Source: Plantago major
Lineage: Eukaryota > Streptophyta > Magnoliopsida > Lamiales > Plantaginaceae
Reading direction: 5' to 3'
NCBI GenBank assembly: GCA_026545765.1
Contig: CM048844.1
Coordinates: 16,934,237 to 16,998,236, forward strand
DNA length: 64,000 nt
Below are positions 24,252-36,540 of the stretch, piece after piece; the first letter of the stretch is position 1, and every line of letters starts with the position of its first letter. The position numbers were made by a program, and so were the translations under genes. The notes under the pieces are model-generated. The model searched no databases. It was not told the origin of the DNA and saw nothing but the letters and a program-made list of their open reading frames with translations.

Positions 24252-24290
24252 TATATATATATAATATATATATATATACACACGTGTGTG
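24252..24290. repeat. (TA)n and (CA)(TG) short repeat
   Basis: Alternating TA for about 30 bp followed by ACACACGTGTGTG, a perfect short palindrome, just upstream of the PHD/RING leader exon. Confidence 0.8.
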
Positions 24291-25026
24291 AACAGAACCG
24301 CCATTAGATGCTTGCTTGAGAAGGAAGATGAGCTGGATTCGTAAACAATTTAATCGGCCAGTGTGCTAATACGACGTCGTTTTGGGTGCTTTGGTTTGAG
24401 TTTTGACAAATAAAATAAGCCAAGTGTCTACTGTGCATTTGGTGAAGATGGCGGGTGCACGAGTGAGCAGATTGCCCATTGGGGTTTGCGGGACCCAATT
24501 AAAGTCACTCCCTTTCACTTTCCCTTCATTTTGTACTAGGTGTCTTTCTTTTCTTTTCTTAGCATGCTAATGTTGGTTTCTAGGTTGTCTACTCGGTACG
24601 ATTCTAAGTGTTACATTTTGATTTTGCTCAGGATTGGATTTAGTGATGAATCATATAAAAATTTGAAGAAAAAAAGAGTTCACGAATGAATTAAATTGAT
24701 GTATAACTTCATAGTAATCTTCAGATTCGGTGTATTTGTAATGCGTGGGCTTAGTTTGTACTTAAATTTTAATGGAAGCAAAGCGGATTACAACACGAAC
24801 ACAATGTCTTGTTTAACGACGAAAAACACACTACACGTAATACTTATTTCCGACGTGCAGGACCCAATTAATCAATATATCAAACGAATTGAAAGCTTAC
24901 TCGTTCACTAAAATTGTAACAACATATACTACAGTGTCATATAATAGACTTGGTTCATAGTTATTAAACAAAATTAATAAAGAGATGGAACTTATGATGT
25001 AAAGTAGGAGTGTAGGAAACTACTCA
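24291..25026. other. Intergenic spacer before the apyrase cluster
   Basis: No gene or repeat recognised. The right end probably includes the 3-prime UTR of apyrase copy 1. Confidence 0.5.
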
Positions 25027-27428
25027 TTATAGATGATAAAGAGCAAGCTTCAAGTGAGGAGGAGAAATGAGATCAAGTGCAGCACCAAGTGGCCAAGCTG
25101 CTTCAACCTCAGCCCCTTGGTAATCTATATTATGCACCACTGTAATATTTCTCTTCGTCTTCACACCTGCATCGATTGGCTTTTAGTTTTTGCTATTGTA
25201 CCAGTTACATAACAGGACATTAATATTTGTCACAAGCAATACCCACTTACCAAATCCATTGACTAAAAGTGTGTACTCATAGAGGAGATCCATGCACAAG
25301 AATGGCACATTGTCCTCCCGCACATTAGGAAAAACTGTTCTAACATCTTCTATATGCGTGTTGCACGCGATGTTAGCTGCTCTCCGGTAGTCTATTGGAC
25401 GGACTTGTGCAGACGTTATACTTGGATCAATCATGTTCCCCTGCAACATTAACGGATCGATCATCCATTTATGACTTTGGAGAATTACGACTAGAGAATG
25501 GTTTGTCATATTATAAATGTACCGCGGAGGCAGTGAAGAAATAGCTTGTGGCGACGTAGAGCTCATCCTGCCCATCGCCTAATCCACCATTCCAAATGCC
25601 ATTGAACGTGCAGTTCTGGTGAGGGCAAGATGCTTCCATGTTCAGTGTCCTTTGTGCCAAAGATCGGCATCTGTGAATGTTGTTCCCCGTGGGAGGTGTA
25701 GATACGTTGTAAACCACACCAGAGAAGTTGTATGTCCCTTCAAAGAAGCAAGTAGTAATTCTTAACGTTGCATTTCATTTCGGTGCTAGAACACAATTTG
25801 AAAAATCACCAATTACATACTACCTCGATAACCATTCAGAGCACATGGATTGCCACGATTACCAGTTAAACTAAGAATTTGAGCTCGAGCAGCTTGTAAT
25901 CCATAGTTCAGGTAACTGCACACATACGGCATAAGTAAAAAACCAAAATCCTGTCACTTAGGAAACAGACAGGGCGAACAGAAGAGCACTTGAGATATAT
26001 ACCTATGAGTGTAAATCGTGTATCTTGTTCCATTAAGGTTCCATTCTGCCAAATAGTTTCCTAGTGCAACTGACCTTGAGGCATTTGCAGCACTCTCTTC
26101 TGAGATTGCATAGGCCATTTGAACTGATGCACCTCCAAGATCAACTACTGCTACAGTTTCTTGATAAGGCCTTCCTAAATTTCCTAATAGGTAATTCATA
26201 GCAACCTGCATTTGACATTAAAAATGTACCACTGATCTTTTCACAGAAATTCATGCAATTGATTAAAATCGCGCACTGAGTAGATTACTAACCCACATGT
26301 AGGAACCTTCTTGAAATCCATTAATGACGGACACCCACTCGGACCTGTAGCTGAGACTGCTTCCATTCGCGAAAAGGTCCCTCACCTGATTCATGTCTCC
26401 GATTTTTACTTGAATTATAAGTTGAGAAAAAAGGCATTTCATGGAAAGGCAAATAGGCAATAATCTGTTCTGTAGCATATTTTGATTTATAAATACACAT
26501 GTGGTACGTACCTCTTCCAAGATTCTTTCAGCCGTATCACCACTTAACAATCGTAAACCTGCAGTAGCCTACATCGAATGATCAGCATAAACAACCAGAT
26601 GCACTGTTATTATATGATTCTAACTACTTAGTACTTGAAGTCTTGGAGCCTTGAAGCTTACATTTGTCAATATCTTAGTTTTAGAGATATTTTATTGATA
26701 ATAAAAGTTCTGCCTTGAAAGATTGAAAATATAGAAACTCACCCCAAGCCTGACTGGCGTCTGGGGTTGCAGTTGGGCCGGAACAAGGATTTGGGCTTGC
26801 TGGAGCAGGGGACGCAATGAATCTGCAGCCGCCCTTGGGGTATTCACGTATGAACTTAGGCCTGGTGCGGTCTGTAGGCCAATGTCATTACTAATAAGGG
26901 TATTGTACTATAAAAAAACCTGCTCTTCTAAACATTAGAAGAAAACCGTTTTACATTACTGTTACTTGAGAGATTGTACACCTTCACAAATAATATCCAG
27001 AAAAACTGGGGATTTTCTAAGACCTTTACATCTATAAATGGACAATTGATTAAGTTACATAGCTAACAAGAAGAGTAGAAATGAATCTGTTTCTCAAAGA
27101 ATGATATTGTATTAACACTCATATCTAGATACACTGCAAGACTTTAAGAAAAACTTACCCTGTTATTGAATTCAAACTCCTGACCTATTGGCAGAAGTTG
27201 AAGCTCGCTGGAATTGAATCGGAAGACATGTACTCGAGTTCCTGTACTTCCTGCATCGAAGATGACAGCATATTCCTCCCCTGTACTGTTGATTGCTCCA
27301 CCTTGATTACTGATCAACAACTTGCGATGGAAGTTTTCAGGTAATTCAGCTGCCGCGTGAGCTATGCTAGCGCTTATTAGCACGAAAAACACAACATGAT
27401 GCACCAGAATGCACCCAGTTTTCCTCAT
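25027..27428 (-). CDS. APY: Apyrase (GDA1/CD39 NTPase), tandem copy 1
   Basis: Nine exons, 27428-27159, 26871-26743, 26568-26512, 26385-26293, 26205-26003, 25915-25824, 25737-25523, 25440-25251 and 25166-25027, give 462 residues, the usual length of potato-type apyrases. All five apyrase conserved regions are present: [52 protein letters not shown] and [11 protein letters not shown]. The N-terminus has a hydrophobic stretch ([18 protein letters not shown]) fitting a signal peptide or anchor, so the enzyme is likely secreted, cell-surface or endomembrane. Apyrases hydrolyse nucleoside tri- and diphosphates to monophosphates. Several N-glycosylation sequons (e.g. NGT, NCT, NVS) are visible. Closest sibling genes are the two apyrases downstream in the window; this is the most divergent of the three. 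Confidence 0.95.
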
Positions 27429-28279
27429 ATTTAACTAGATGCTAAGAAATATTGACAATGTAAGATTATAGAGAGCAACTAATTGCATAAAATGAGTAAA
27501 TAATTATGCACAAGTAATATGATTAACCTTGTTAAGGATGGAGTCTGATATTGCAGATGCAGATTGAAAGACAAATGGTGAGTTTAATTTGTACAAGGCG
27601 GCCATCAGAACAAAGACATTTAACCAATGTTGTCAATATCATACATAGTACTTACACAGTTACATGTGTGTCATGGATCAATTTTTTAAAACAAAAGTTA
27701 CAGGTTAGGTAGAGACAAATTGTGAATTGGAATGATTAATGTAGCATAATTCATGTCATGGAAACATTGGCTCCACAAGAAATTATATTCTAGTGATAAA
27801 AAATATGGCCATATATGTTTACCAGCAAAAATCACGAGGAAAAGAACTCACAAGTTACAATAGAAAATCATATTAATATCTTTGACAAAAATCGAAATGG
27901 AAAGGTTGTCAAGGGACCGAGAAAGTAGTATATATAACTGAGCACATCTCTGTTTAGATTTCTGCTACAGTTTTTGCATAGAGAATTCGAAATGCAAAAG
28001 ATTGGGAAACATTATTAACACAAGTTCTCTGTTATATTATGATGGAAAGGCCACAGCTTACTGAGTGAACCAGAGCAGCATTTCAATTAACATTACTATA
28101 CAAGTAGTTTGATGGAGTAAGACACTTTTAACATAATCATCAAGTACAATGTAGTCATGTAGACAATTTATTTCACCAAAATTTCCAATACAAGTGAGAA
28201 GAACAGGACACTTAACAAAGGCCTCAATAAATTTGAGTTTTCGTGACCGTGTTCATCATAAAACATAGTCGTGAACGGA
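27429..28279. other. Spacer between apyrase copies 1 and 2
   Basis: AT-rich; should contain the promoter of copy 1 and 3-prime UTR of copy 2. No gene seen. Confidence 0.5.
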
Positions 28280-30837
28280 TTAAGAAGCGTGATAGAGAGC
28301 GAGCTTCAACTGGGGTGGTGATAAGAGATCAAGTGCAGCACCAAGTGGCCAAGCTGCCTCAAACTCTGATCCTTTGTACACAAAATTCTGCACCACAGTG
28401 ACTTCTCTTTTCGGTTTGATTCCTGCATTTACCATCTCACTATATCAACCAATCCATATTCAGCAAAATGTGAGCTTTAACAACTAGTAAGGCTTCACTT
28501 ACCGAATCCATTGACTAAAAGTGTGTATTCGTAGAGAAGATCCATGCACAGAAACGGCACAGTGTCATCCCTCATGTTAGGAAAGACGGTTTTCATATTG
28601 TCTACATATGTATTGCAAGCAACGTTAGCTCCTTCAAGGTACTTAAGAGGCCGAATTTGTGTGGAAGTTATACTTGGATCAACTAAATTAGCCTGCAAAA
28701 CCGTTTACTTGGATGTTAATACCTGTACTGTTACCAATGAACTGTAATAAGCTGAAATGAAAAAAATATTGAGGAATATCATGTAAATGTACCGCAGAAG
28801 CAGTGAAGTAATAATTGGTCGCAACGTATAGATTTTCCTGTCCTTCACCTCCTCCACCGTTCCAAACGCCACTGAACGTGCAGTTCTTGTGGGGGCAGGA
28901 TGCGTGTAAGTTAAGTGCCTTTCTGATCAGAGCTCGGCATCTAGGAATGCTGTTTCCGGAGGATGGTGTTGATACATTATAAACCACGTCGGAGTAGGTG
29001 TACGTCCCTATTTTTTGTGAACAAACAAATATGAGATACAATTAGGAAGTATAACCTGCCTTTAAAGACAAAGTTTGCAGAGTTTGAGTCCCAATTCACC
29101 TTTGTAACCATTTGTAATGCATGGATTTCCTCTTTTACCAGAGAGCTTTAGCATTTCAGCACGGAAAGCCTCTAGTCCATACTTCAAGTAACTGTAACAG
29201 AATATGCATTGTCCTCAAATTAACCAAAGTTTACAAGTTACTGTAACTTTGTTCAAATTCAGACAGTATAAAGAAGAGTAGACCAACAGACAGACCTATG
29301 AGTGTAAAGGTAATATTTGGATCCTTTAAGGTTCCATTCTGCTAAGTACTTATCATCTGCAGTAACTGATGATGGTGCATTTGCAGCATTCTCCTCTGAA
29401 ATTGCATAGGCCATTTGTACCGATGCACCTCCAAGATCAACTACTCCGACAGTTTCCGGATATGGCTTTCCCAAATTCCCCAACAGATAGTTCACAGCAA
29501 CCTATACATGAGATTGAGAATGTAAGATACAACATACAAGCATGGATTCTTAAAAATGAGAAGTTTCGGAATTTTTCCATCTGAATATTTTTGGATGAAA
29601 AATTTATTAGGGACAAAGTAAACACGTTTATTTCATCTGGATGAGCTGTAAAAACAATGTTTCATTATTTTTCGTTCCGTTTCATTGAAATTTTGAACAA
29701 TGCATACGAGAAGTCATGGTCAACTACAGGTTACGACTTACGAATACACTTCAATCTACACTTGATCATCACTATGCAGTAAAAGTATCTACTCACCCAC
29801 ATGTACGAGCCTTCTTGAAATCCGTCGATAATAGACACCCACTCCGCCTTGTATTTGAGATTGCTACCATTGGCGAAAAGCTCCCGGACCTTCATAGACC
29901 AATTTCATAATTAACTAAAGTACAGGGGCACAACTGCAAGTAACTGAACTAAGGGACATTAGAGAAATGAATCAATCGTACCGCTTCCAAAATTCTTTCA
30001 GATGCCTCTCCACTCAACAAACGCAAGCCTGCAGTAGCCTGCGCCAATCAGAAAATTGTGTGTAATTCAAAATTAATTTTAATCTTAAACAATTAAATGT
30101 CACTGGAATAGAAATGCTAATGCTAATTTTGTTTTTAAGAACACAAGAAAAAGAGGGAAATACTCTTACCCCAAGCTTAACAGGTGTGTAGGGTTGTAGC
30201 GTGGTCGGAACAAGGGCTTCGGCTTCATTGAGCAAGGATTGTAAGGAATCCGCAGCACCCTTTGGGTTATCTGCATACGAACTTAGGCCCGGTTTCGTCT
30301 GTAATCAAATGGCACGATTATTACATTAGGTACTTAATTTGTAATGACTTAACCACTAATCAATCAATTTATTTGCAATTCTTAAAGTTTATAGTTAATT
30401 TTGAGCTAATACGAAAAGTCAATTTGGAACTTATATATGTTTACGAAAACTACATGATAAGATTGATAGGTGTCATTCGTACTAGATTATAACGTAACTA
30501 AATTTGAGCTTCATTAACGAATCAATTGATAAGGCAACTCAAGTCCTTAAATGAACACACAATAATGCAGATGTACCTTCTTATTGAACTCGAACTCCTT
30601 ACCAATGGGAAGGAGTTCAAGACTGGCCGAGTCGAATCTGAAAACGTGTGCCCTGGTTCCGGTACTTCCCCCGTCGAATATAACTGCATACTCCTCCGAA
30701 TTAACCATGCTCTTGCCAATCAACAACTTACGGTTCAAGATGCTTTCCGGTAACTCGTCGGCAGTTGCCAGAGCTACACTGATGAGCATGAGCAGCACAA
30801 CATGCACCACACTGCAATATCCACTGTTCTTCCCCAT
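28280..30837 (-). CDS. APY: Apyrase (GDA1/CD39 NTPase), tandem copy 2, with altered ACR1
   Basis: Nine exons with the same phases as copy 1: 30837-30577, 30298-30170, 30038-29982, 29889-29797, 29501-29296, 29191-29100, 29007-28793, 28692-28503 and 28422-28280, for 461 residues. N-terminal hydrophobic segment [17 protein letters not shown]. The first conserved region reads [14 protein letters not shown], with Gly in place of the usual Ala after the Asp; copies 1 and 3 keep DAGSTG. ACR2 to ACR5 ([45 protein letters not shown]) look normal. It is closer to copy 3 than to copy 1. The nucleotide-hydrolysing activity is probably retained, since the phosphate-binding Asp, Ser, Thr and Gly residues remain, but this is inference. 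Confidence 0.95.
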
Positions 30838-31110
30838 CTTTGCCTAGTGCCTATTATGCAGATAATCAAAACCTCAAATTAAGCTTGTGCCAACTAGTAG
30901 TAGTAGTAGTATATTATTAGTGGTTTTAAAAAATTGAAGGATAATCCAGAGCTAACTTACTCTTGTGTTCCTTGAGGTTTGGAGTAGGTGAGTATACAAG
31001 AATATTATGGGGACATATATATATAAGGGTAACTTGCTATATACTACGTATGATTTTTAAGAATATGTTGGTGCATGTCACACCTCACATTTCATTCTTA
31101 TTTACAAAAT
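30838..31110 (-). promoter_or_regulatory. Upstream region of apyrase copy 2
   Basis: Contains a TATATATA run near 31016-31025 on the minus strand, about 180 bp upstream of the ATG, a candidate core promoter. Confidence 0.4.
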
Positions 31111-31113
31111 ATA

Positions 31114-31141
31114 CTAGTACTAGCCCGTGGCATCGCCACGG
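31114..31141 (-). mobile_element. Candidate Helitron 3-prime end (minus strand)
   Basis: On the minus strand a perfect 7-bp hairpin (CCGTGGC, loop GAT, GCCACGG) is followed within 10 bases by CTAG then T. Helitron 3-prime ends are a GC-rich hairpin plus CTRR, inserted before T. The rest of the element would extend to higher coordinates; its 5-prime TC end was not found. Confidence 0.4.
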
Positions 31142-31504
31142 TATAGTTGACTTTTAATAATAAATAGAAAGGGGTGTTAAAATAAATTAATCGAGAAAAT
31201 AAAGTAGTTAAATTCATGTGAATAACGTTGATCATGGTGTCGGTCGGTAGTCCTTCTTCATTCAATATTATATCATTGAGTGTTTATTTATATTAACTAT
31301 AGAAAATGTAAAAATAGGGTCCTACCGTACCCGACCTGTTAATTAATAACAAACACATTTTTTTAAAAACTTTTACATGCAAGTGGTTCGATCACATATG
31401 AGCCCATGTAATATAATTAGCTTATTAAAAAAATATTTTTTTTCTTTAAATATCCCTCAAACGAAACAAAAATAAAATACAAAAGTATACACAATCAATA
31501 GAGT

Positions 31505-31970
31505 TGTTCCAAACAACCCCGCGGTGGTATGTGGTCACTCCACAACACACAAAAAAAAAAAAAATTATAGAAACTTAGTTTCACATATTACGGTTGTTTT
31601 TTTCCAACCCACCGGTTCCCAACAACCCCGCGGTGGTATGCGTCACCCCACCAAAGACACAAAAATTATTATTCTACAAACATAATTTCACATGATACGG
31701 TTGTCCCCTCTCCCCCTTAGAGAGTACCTGCCAGACCCCCCCCCCCCCCACCGGCCTGTCATGGTGATCAAGAAAGTACATAGAAGATCGAAGTCCGCCT
31801 AGAGAGTATAAGCTGATCCCCCCTCCTCGGCTCGTTATGGAGATCAAGAAAGTGATCGAATTGAGTTTCCCCACCTAGAGAGTATCAGATGGCCCGTTAT
31901 GGATCAAGAAAGTAGAGCGAAGATCGAAGAGAGTTTCCCCGCCTAGAGAGTATATGCACCCCCTTGGGAG
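31505..31970 (+). repeat. Cluster of local degenerate tandem repeats
   Basis: Two ~110-bp units each begin with CAACCCCGCGGTGGTATG (31516 and 31621) and contain TTTCACAT.ATACGGTTGT. These are followed by about three ~70-bp units sharing ATCAAGAAAGT and CCTAGAGAGTAT (about 31720-31960). A 14-C run lies at 31736-31749. No coding signal; origin unknown. Confidence 0.65.
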
Positions 31971-32899
31971 AAAAATATACTTTTTGCTAACTTAATCATA
32001 AAATGTTGCGCTCGGGTCTTGTAACAAAGGTGTGAAATGGGTTCGAGTATATGCTAGACCGGATCTGAACATCAATATTTCGCACGGGGTTGAATTCGGG
32101 TTGGATAGAACCAGTCCTTCCGGACAGAGACCGTAGAGAAGAGAACCTTTATACATCATGCATCCTACCGATCGAATCTTATACATAAAGAAAAGGAACT
32201 TGAAAGTCTTCACGTGTAAAATGTTGTTGATAGACATGTGAAGATCAACACACCACTAATTAGCTCATGTGTATCTCTTCTATATCCTAGAACTGAAAAA
32301 AGCATGTCTAGTAACATATATACCACTATAACCATATATGCTAAAACGATCTTGGTGTGGATAATACAAATATACCAAACCAACATCTTCATAAGAACAC
32401 CGATAATATATGTGCTAAAACGTTACCCTCACATTTAACTTGGCAAAGCTTAATTCTCCATCAAATACCTGAATTTCTTTGAAAAGTGAAATAAAGGGGC
32501 AAAGCTAAAATTTGTCGATTTAAGAGATCTAATCACCAAAGAACAATCCCTTTCAATTACTACATGTTGCCACTCAAAATCTCGAACAAATTTTGTTCTT
32601 AATTTGGCTGGCTAACCTTCCGCATTTTCATCAACCATAAGACATAAAAAAAAAAAAAAAATACCAAGCAATAACATTGCCCTCATGATCCCTAGCAACA
32701 ACACTAATACATCCTCCTATTCGGACTTTGCTCAACCACATAAGATGGCTGGAATTTGAATGAATCTGGTGGATTTAACTCATCAACTTTATATATTACA
32801 GTATATTCAAAGTAGTATAATAATTCAAAAAGTTTCACTAAGTTTGTAATTCAATTTAAATATCATCCGTTGATCTTACTAATTCAATTTGAATCTGGT

Positions 32900-32960
32900 A
32901 CGTACATGTGTCATTGTTTCAGTAGAAGGTGCAGGGTTCGAATCCCATTGGCGTAAGTTT
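32900..32960 (+). other. tRNA-like box B fragment
   Basis: GGGTTCGAATCCC at about 32933 is a perfect pol III box B, but no acceptor stem or box A pairs with it. Probably a SINE remnant rather than a tRNA gene. Confidence 0.35.
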
Positions 32961-33040
32961 CTCCCTTTTATTTATTATTTTTCAATATTTTATCTTTTTT
33001 TTTTCAATCACAGATTCATTGGTTTATATAAAAAACTCTT

Positions 33041-33070
33041 AACACACGTAGTGTGTTACGTAAATGCTAG
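33041..33070 (+). mobile_element. Candidate Helitron 3-prime end (plus strand)
   Basis: Perfect 7-bp hairpin AACACAC-GTA-GTGTGTT at 33041-33057, nine bases, then CTAG at 33067-33070 followed by T. This fits a Helitron terminus, with the body to the left. The 5-prime end is not identified, and the stem is less GC-rich than usual. Confidence 0.3.
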
Positions 33071-33234
33071 TATTTGTTTATATATATAAGTGCACAACTA
33101 TTAGAGTTGTGCAATTACGTACTTAATTTAAGTTAAATTGAACCGATTTGTGATATGCATGTAAATTAGATTTTAATTACAAAAAACCAATATGTTTTAT
33201 TCATTCTAATTCTAAGCCCTAACGCAACTCCAAC

Positions 33235-33500
33235 AAAATCAATTCATCATTAAAAAAACTCAATTTGTCTTCTCTAATTAAATTTCAAGCCCTAAATCAA
33301 CCCCAACAGAATCAATTCATCATTAAAAAATCTCAATATGTTATCTCCAATAAATTCAAAACCCTAATCGAACTCCAACAAAATCAATTCATCATTAAAG
33401 GGAAAAAAAAAAAAAAAACGATAACCACTATTTCTTCTCCATCTTCTTTAATCAAATTGGAACAGATCAATTCGCACTATCCAAAAGCTTAATTCAACTA
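33235..33500 (+). repeat. Degenerate ~65-bp tandem repeat
   Basis: AATCAATTCATCATTAAA recurs at about 33238, 33313 and 33382, with CTCAAT.TGT.TTCTC and CCCTAA between the units: three to four degenerate units. No gene seen. Confidence 0.6.
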
Positions 33501-33749
33501 TAAAAAAGATAATTCGTTATCAGAAACAACGATTGTACTTACCTTCATATACTTTTATTATTATTTGTAATTAGATGCCACAATGACATGCTCACGTTCT
33601 AGTTATATTATATAAGAACACCCAACTGATAATCTGAGCACTAAAACATTAGCCTCACGTTTAACCTGGCAAAACATCATGAAACAAAATTCTCGCCCCC
33701 CTATTCGGACTTTGCTCGACCGTAGAATCAAAGTTTATAATTGAAAATC

Positions 33750-34837
33750 GGGCAAATTTCTTATGGTACCCCTTAAATTGGTGGCAATAACAGATTCACC
33801 CCTTCTATTCGAACAATAACAATTGCATCCAAAATTTTGTACTGAGGGAATTTCGATATTACAGATAGACCCAAAAGTCAAACCTTGTGATGACATGGCT
33901 CTGGCGTTTGCTGATGTGTCATATGAAGTTGGAAATAATAACGAAATTGCCATTGAATTAATTGATTTTAGACTTTCTTTATTTCTTTTTCTCTATTTTC
34001 TTTTGTTTTTGATTTTCTTTTTTCCTCACTTATTTAGTCACTAAAAGTTACTGGACTTGGATGTAATTAATGTAAACAAATTTGGGGAAGTTGATGTAAT
34101 TGGGGGTCAAATAAATATCCAAATTTTTTTTGGGCCAACTAGTTATTATCCATTTTTTTTAATGATCAATTTAGTCCCAATAACTTTTTTAATTTTGCAA
34201 TTAAGTTTGTTAAATTTTCAATTGAGTTTCCAAAAGTTCAAATTTAGTCCCTGAAACTATGAACCGAATCCAAATAACAATCAAATCATCACAAATTCAA
34301 CGAAGAAAATGATCGGAGCTGTGTATCGGAGTTGTGATACACAGCTCCGGTGGAGCTGCAAATTGCAGCTCCACCGGAGCTGTTAAAAGCTCCGACTGGA
34401 GCTGCAAAATCTCTAGTCGGAGCTATTAAAAGCTTCGATTGGGGCTCTCGGTAGCCTCAATCGGAGCATCCCAATCAATTAACTTAGTTTGAATTTATAA
34501 AGTATAGAGGGAAAAGAAGAACATGATTATTGTTGGTGTTCTTGCAAGAAATGGAAGGGAAGAAGAAGAACGGAAGTGAAGAAGATGAGTAAGAAGATGG
34601 TTTTTTTTTTTCTTTTACCTTTTATTTAATCAACAAAACTATTTAATTTGTTTTTTTACTTTTCTTTAATAGTTGAGAGTAAATAATTCCAACATGTCAA
34701 GAGAGAGAAGGAAATTGTCAGGAGAGAGAAACCGATTTTGGTTTTGGTCAACTCCAGGGGGTATTTGTTATTGTTTGAATAGAAGGGGCCAATCTGTTTA
34801 GGGGGTCAATTTAAGGGGTACCATTTGTAATTTTCTC
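33750..34837. mobile_element. Non-autonomous MULE-like element A
   Basis: Flanked by a perfect 9-bp target duplication TTGAAAATC (33741-33749 and 34838-34846), the hallmark of Mutator-like elements. The ends form a ~75-bp imperfect inverted repeat sharing ATGGTACCCCTTAAATTG, ACAGATT, CCCCTTCTATTC and AACAATAACAA. The core (about 34310-34470) is packed with nested GGAGCT/AGCTCC palindromes. No transposase seen, so movement would depend on another element. Confidence 0.85.
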
Positions 34838-34891
34838 TTGAAAATCTAAATATCTATTAATTTCTTGTTAAATAGATGGGTGGAGTATTAA

Positions 34892-35505
34892 ATATTTAAT
34901 AAATGTTCTATTTTTTAAATTCTATTATTTCATTTTATCTTCTTTAATAAATATATATTTTATTTTAGTGAATAAAATAATTTATTTAATTAATAATAAT
35001 AATCTAGACTGGTGACTATAGATTCGTCTTGTCACAGTGAATTCAAATGTATGTTTACAATATTTTTCGGAGTTTTTAAGAATAAATTTATATTGGATTT
35101 AATAAAAACTATATATGCAGCCAACATACCAAAAATAAATAGTGGAAGATATACTGGTTGGAAATGTAACTAATTCCACAAAATTTCACGTAGATTGAAT
35201 TTATTTAATAAATACTCTATTTTTAAATTTTCTTTAATTCATTTTATCTTATTTAATAATTTTATATTTTATTTTAATGAATAAAATGATTTCTTGAAAT
35301 AATACTATTCAAGATTGGTGTCTATGGATTCGTCTTGTCACGACGAATTCAAATATATGTTCAAAATATTTTTCTGATTTTTGTAGATAAAGTTATATGA
35401 GATTTAATAAAAACTATATATGTAGACAACATACCAAAAATAACAATGAAATATATACTGGCTAAAATTTAACTAATTTCACAAACTTGCACGTAGGATT
35501 GAATT
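34892..35505 (+). repeat. Two ~305-bp direct tandem copies
   Basis: Units 34892-35200 and 35201-35505 share GATTCGTCTTGTCAC, AATAAAAACTATATATG and ACATACCAAAAATAA in the same order. They differ by scattered changes and small indels, suggesting an old local duplication. Confidence 0.8.
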
Positions 35506-35536
35506 AATCTGGTGGGTTTAACTCCCTGTGCTTTAC

Positions 35537-35537
<1 letters not shown>

Positions 35538-35633
<96 letters not shown>

Positions 35634-35652
35634 ATGGATGGATGGATGGATA
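35538..35652 (+). repeat. (TA)n microsatellite followed by (GGAT)n
   Basis: About 90 bp of alternating TA and then about five GGAT units. Produces meaningless Ile-Tyr frames on both strands. Confidence 0.95.
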
Positions 35653-36028
35653 TGCACAAGTGTCTATCAAGAGTTAATATGCAAAATGAAATGTTCTTAA
35701 TTTAATAGAACATGATAGGGAAGTTATATATTCACAAATTTCATTCTTAGCTTTTGTCTTTGTTTGTTTTGCTTAGATGTTAGTACTATATATATGTGTT
35801 AAGTTAATCGAATAATTAGGTCATGTTTATCAAACTAGTTGGTTTTTAAATATAGGATATTGCAGCTTTTTTCTAAAAATAATTTATTTAAATTTGCTTG
35901 TAACGTCAGTTAGTTTATTTACCACAATTGTATACGGTTGAAAATTTGTTTATTTTAGTAGTGATTGAACCCGACATTGTCAAGGGACTGACACATGGGT
36001 GATCCGGACGAAGAAGACACACGGCTTC

Positions 36029-36180
36029 GTGTCTCATTTATATTTTAATTATCATATTGTATTTCAATTATTATTATTGAATACTTAGTAGTTAAAGTTA
36101 GCATGTGTCTCATTTATATTTTAATTATCAAATTTGTATTTTAATTATTGTTATTGAATACTTAGTAGTTGAAGTTAGGA
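36029..36180 (+). repeat. 76-bp direct tandem duplication
   Basis: Units at 36029-36104 and 36105-36180 both begin GTGTCTCATTTATATTTTAA and end with CTTAGTAGTT.AAGTTAG; they differ at only a few sites. Confidence 0.85.
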
Positions 36181-36304
36181 TTTTCACGGGCTTAGCCCAT
36201 TTAGATTTATTTAAATTATATCAAAGTTAAAAAATGATACAATTTGAATCTGGCGTATATATATCCCCAAGACTTTCTCATCCATATCAAAATTTGCTAA
36301 CTTA

Positions 36305-36465
36305 GCAAAATTAACAACTACTGAACTGAATAACTTAGCAGAACTGAAATTAATGAGTTTTCAGATGAAGAGAACTAAACTGTAGTATAAAAACAAATCA
36401 AGTAATATCGAATGAATCGAATCGAAATTAATGAGTTTTCAGATGAAAAGAACATAGCCTAAGTA
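36305..36465. repeat. Dispersed MITE-like repeat, copy 1
   Basis: Contains CTGAACTGAA units and twice the block ATTAATGAGTTTTCAGATGA. It ends AAGAACATAGCC. Related to the better-preserved copy at 43205-43390. Confidence 0.5.
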
Positions 36466-36540
36466 GCATTTTCGCTAATCCATCCAAACTATATAAGCCC
36501 ATTAGATTTAGTTGCTAAGGTTTGCGGCATTTTTATATCT

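Noticed and set aside
31114-33070. A single 1.95-kb element bounded by both CTAG hairpins
   Set aside because: The two ends do not share sequence and no common target duplication was found; kept only as two separate candidate ends.
35512-35700. Open frames of alternating Ile-Tyr on both strands
   Set aside because: They are simple translation of the TA microsatellite, not genes.
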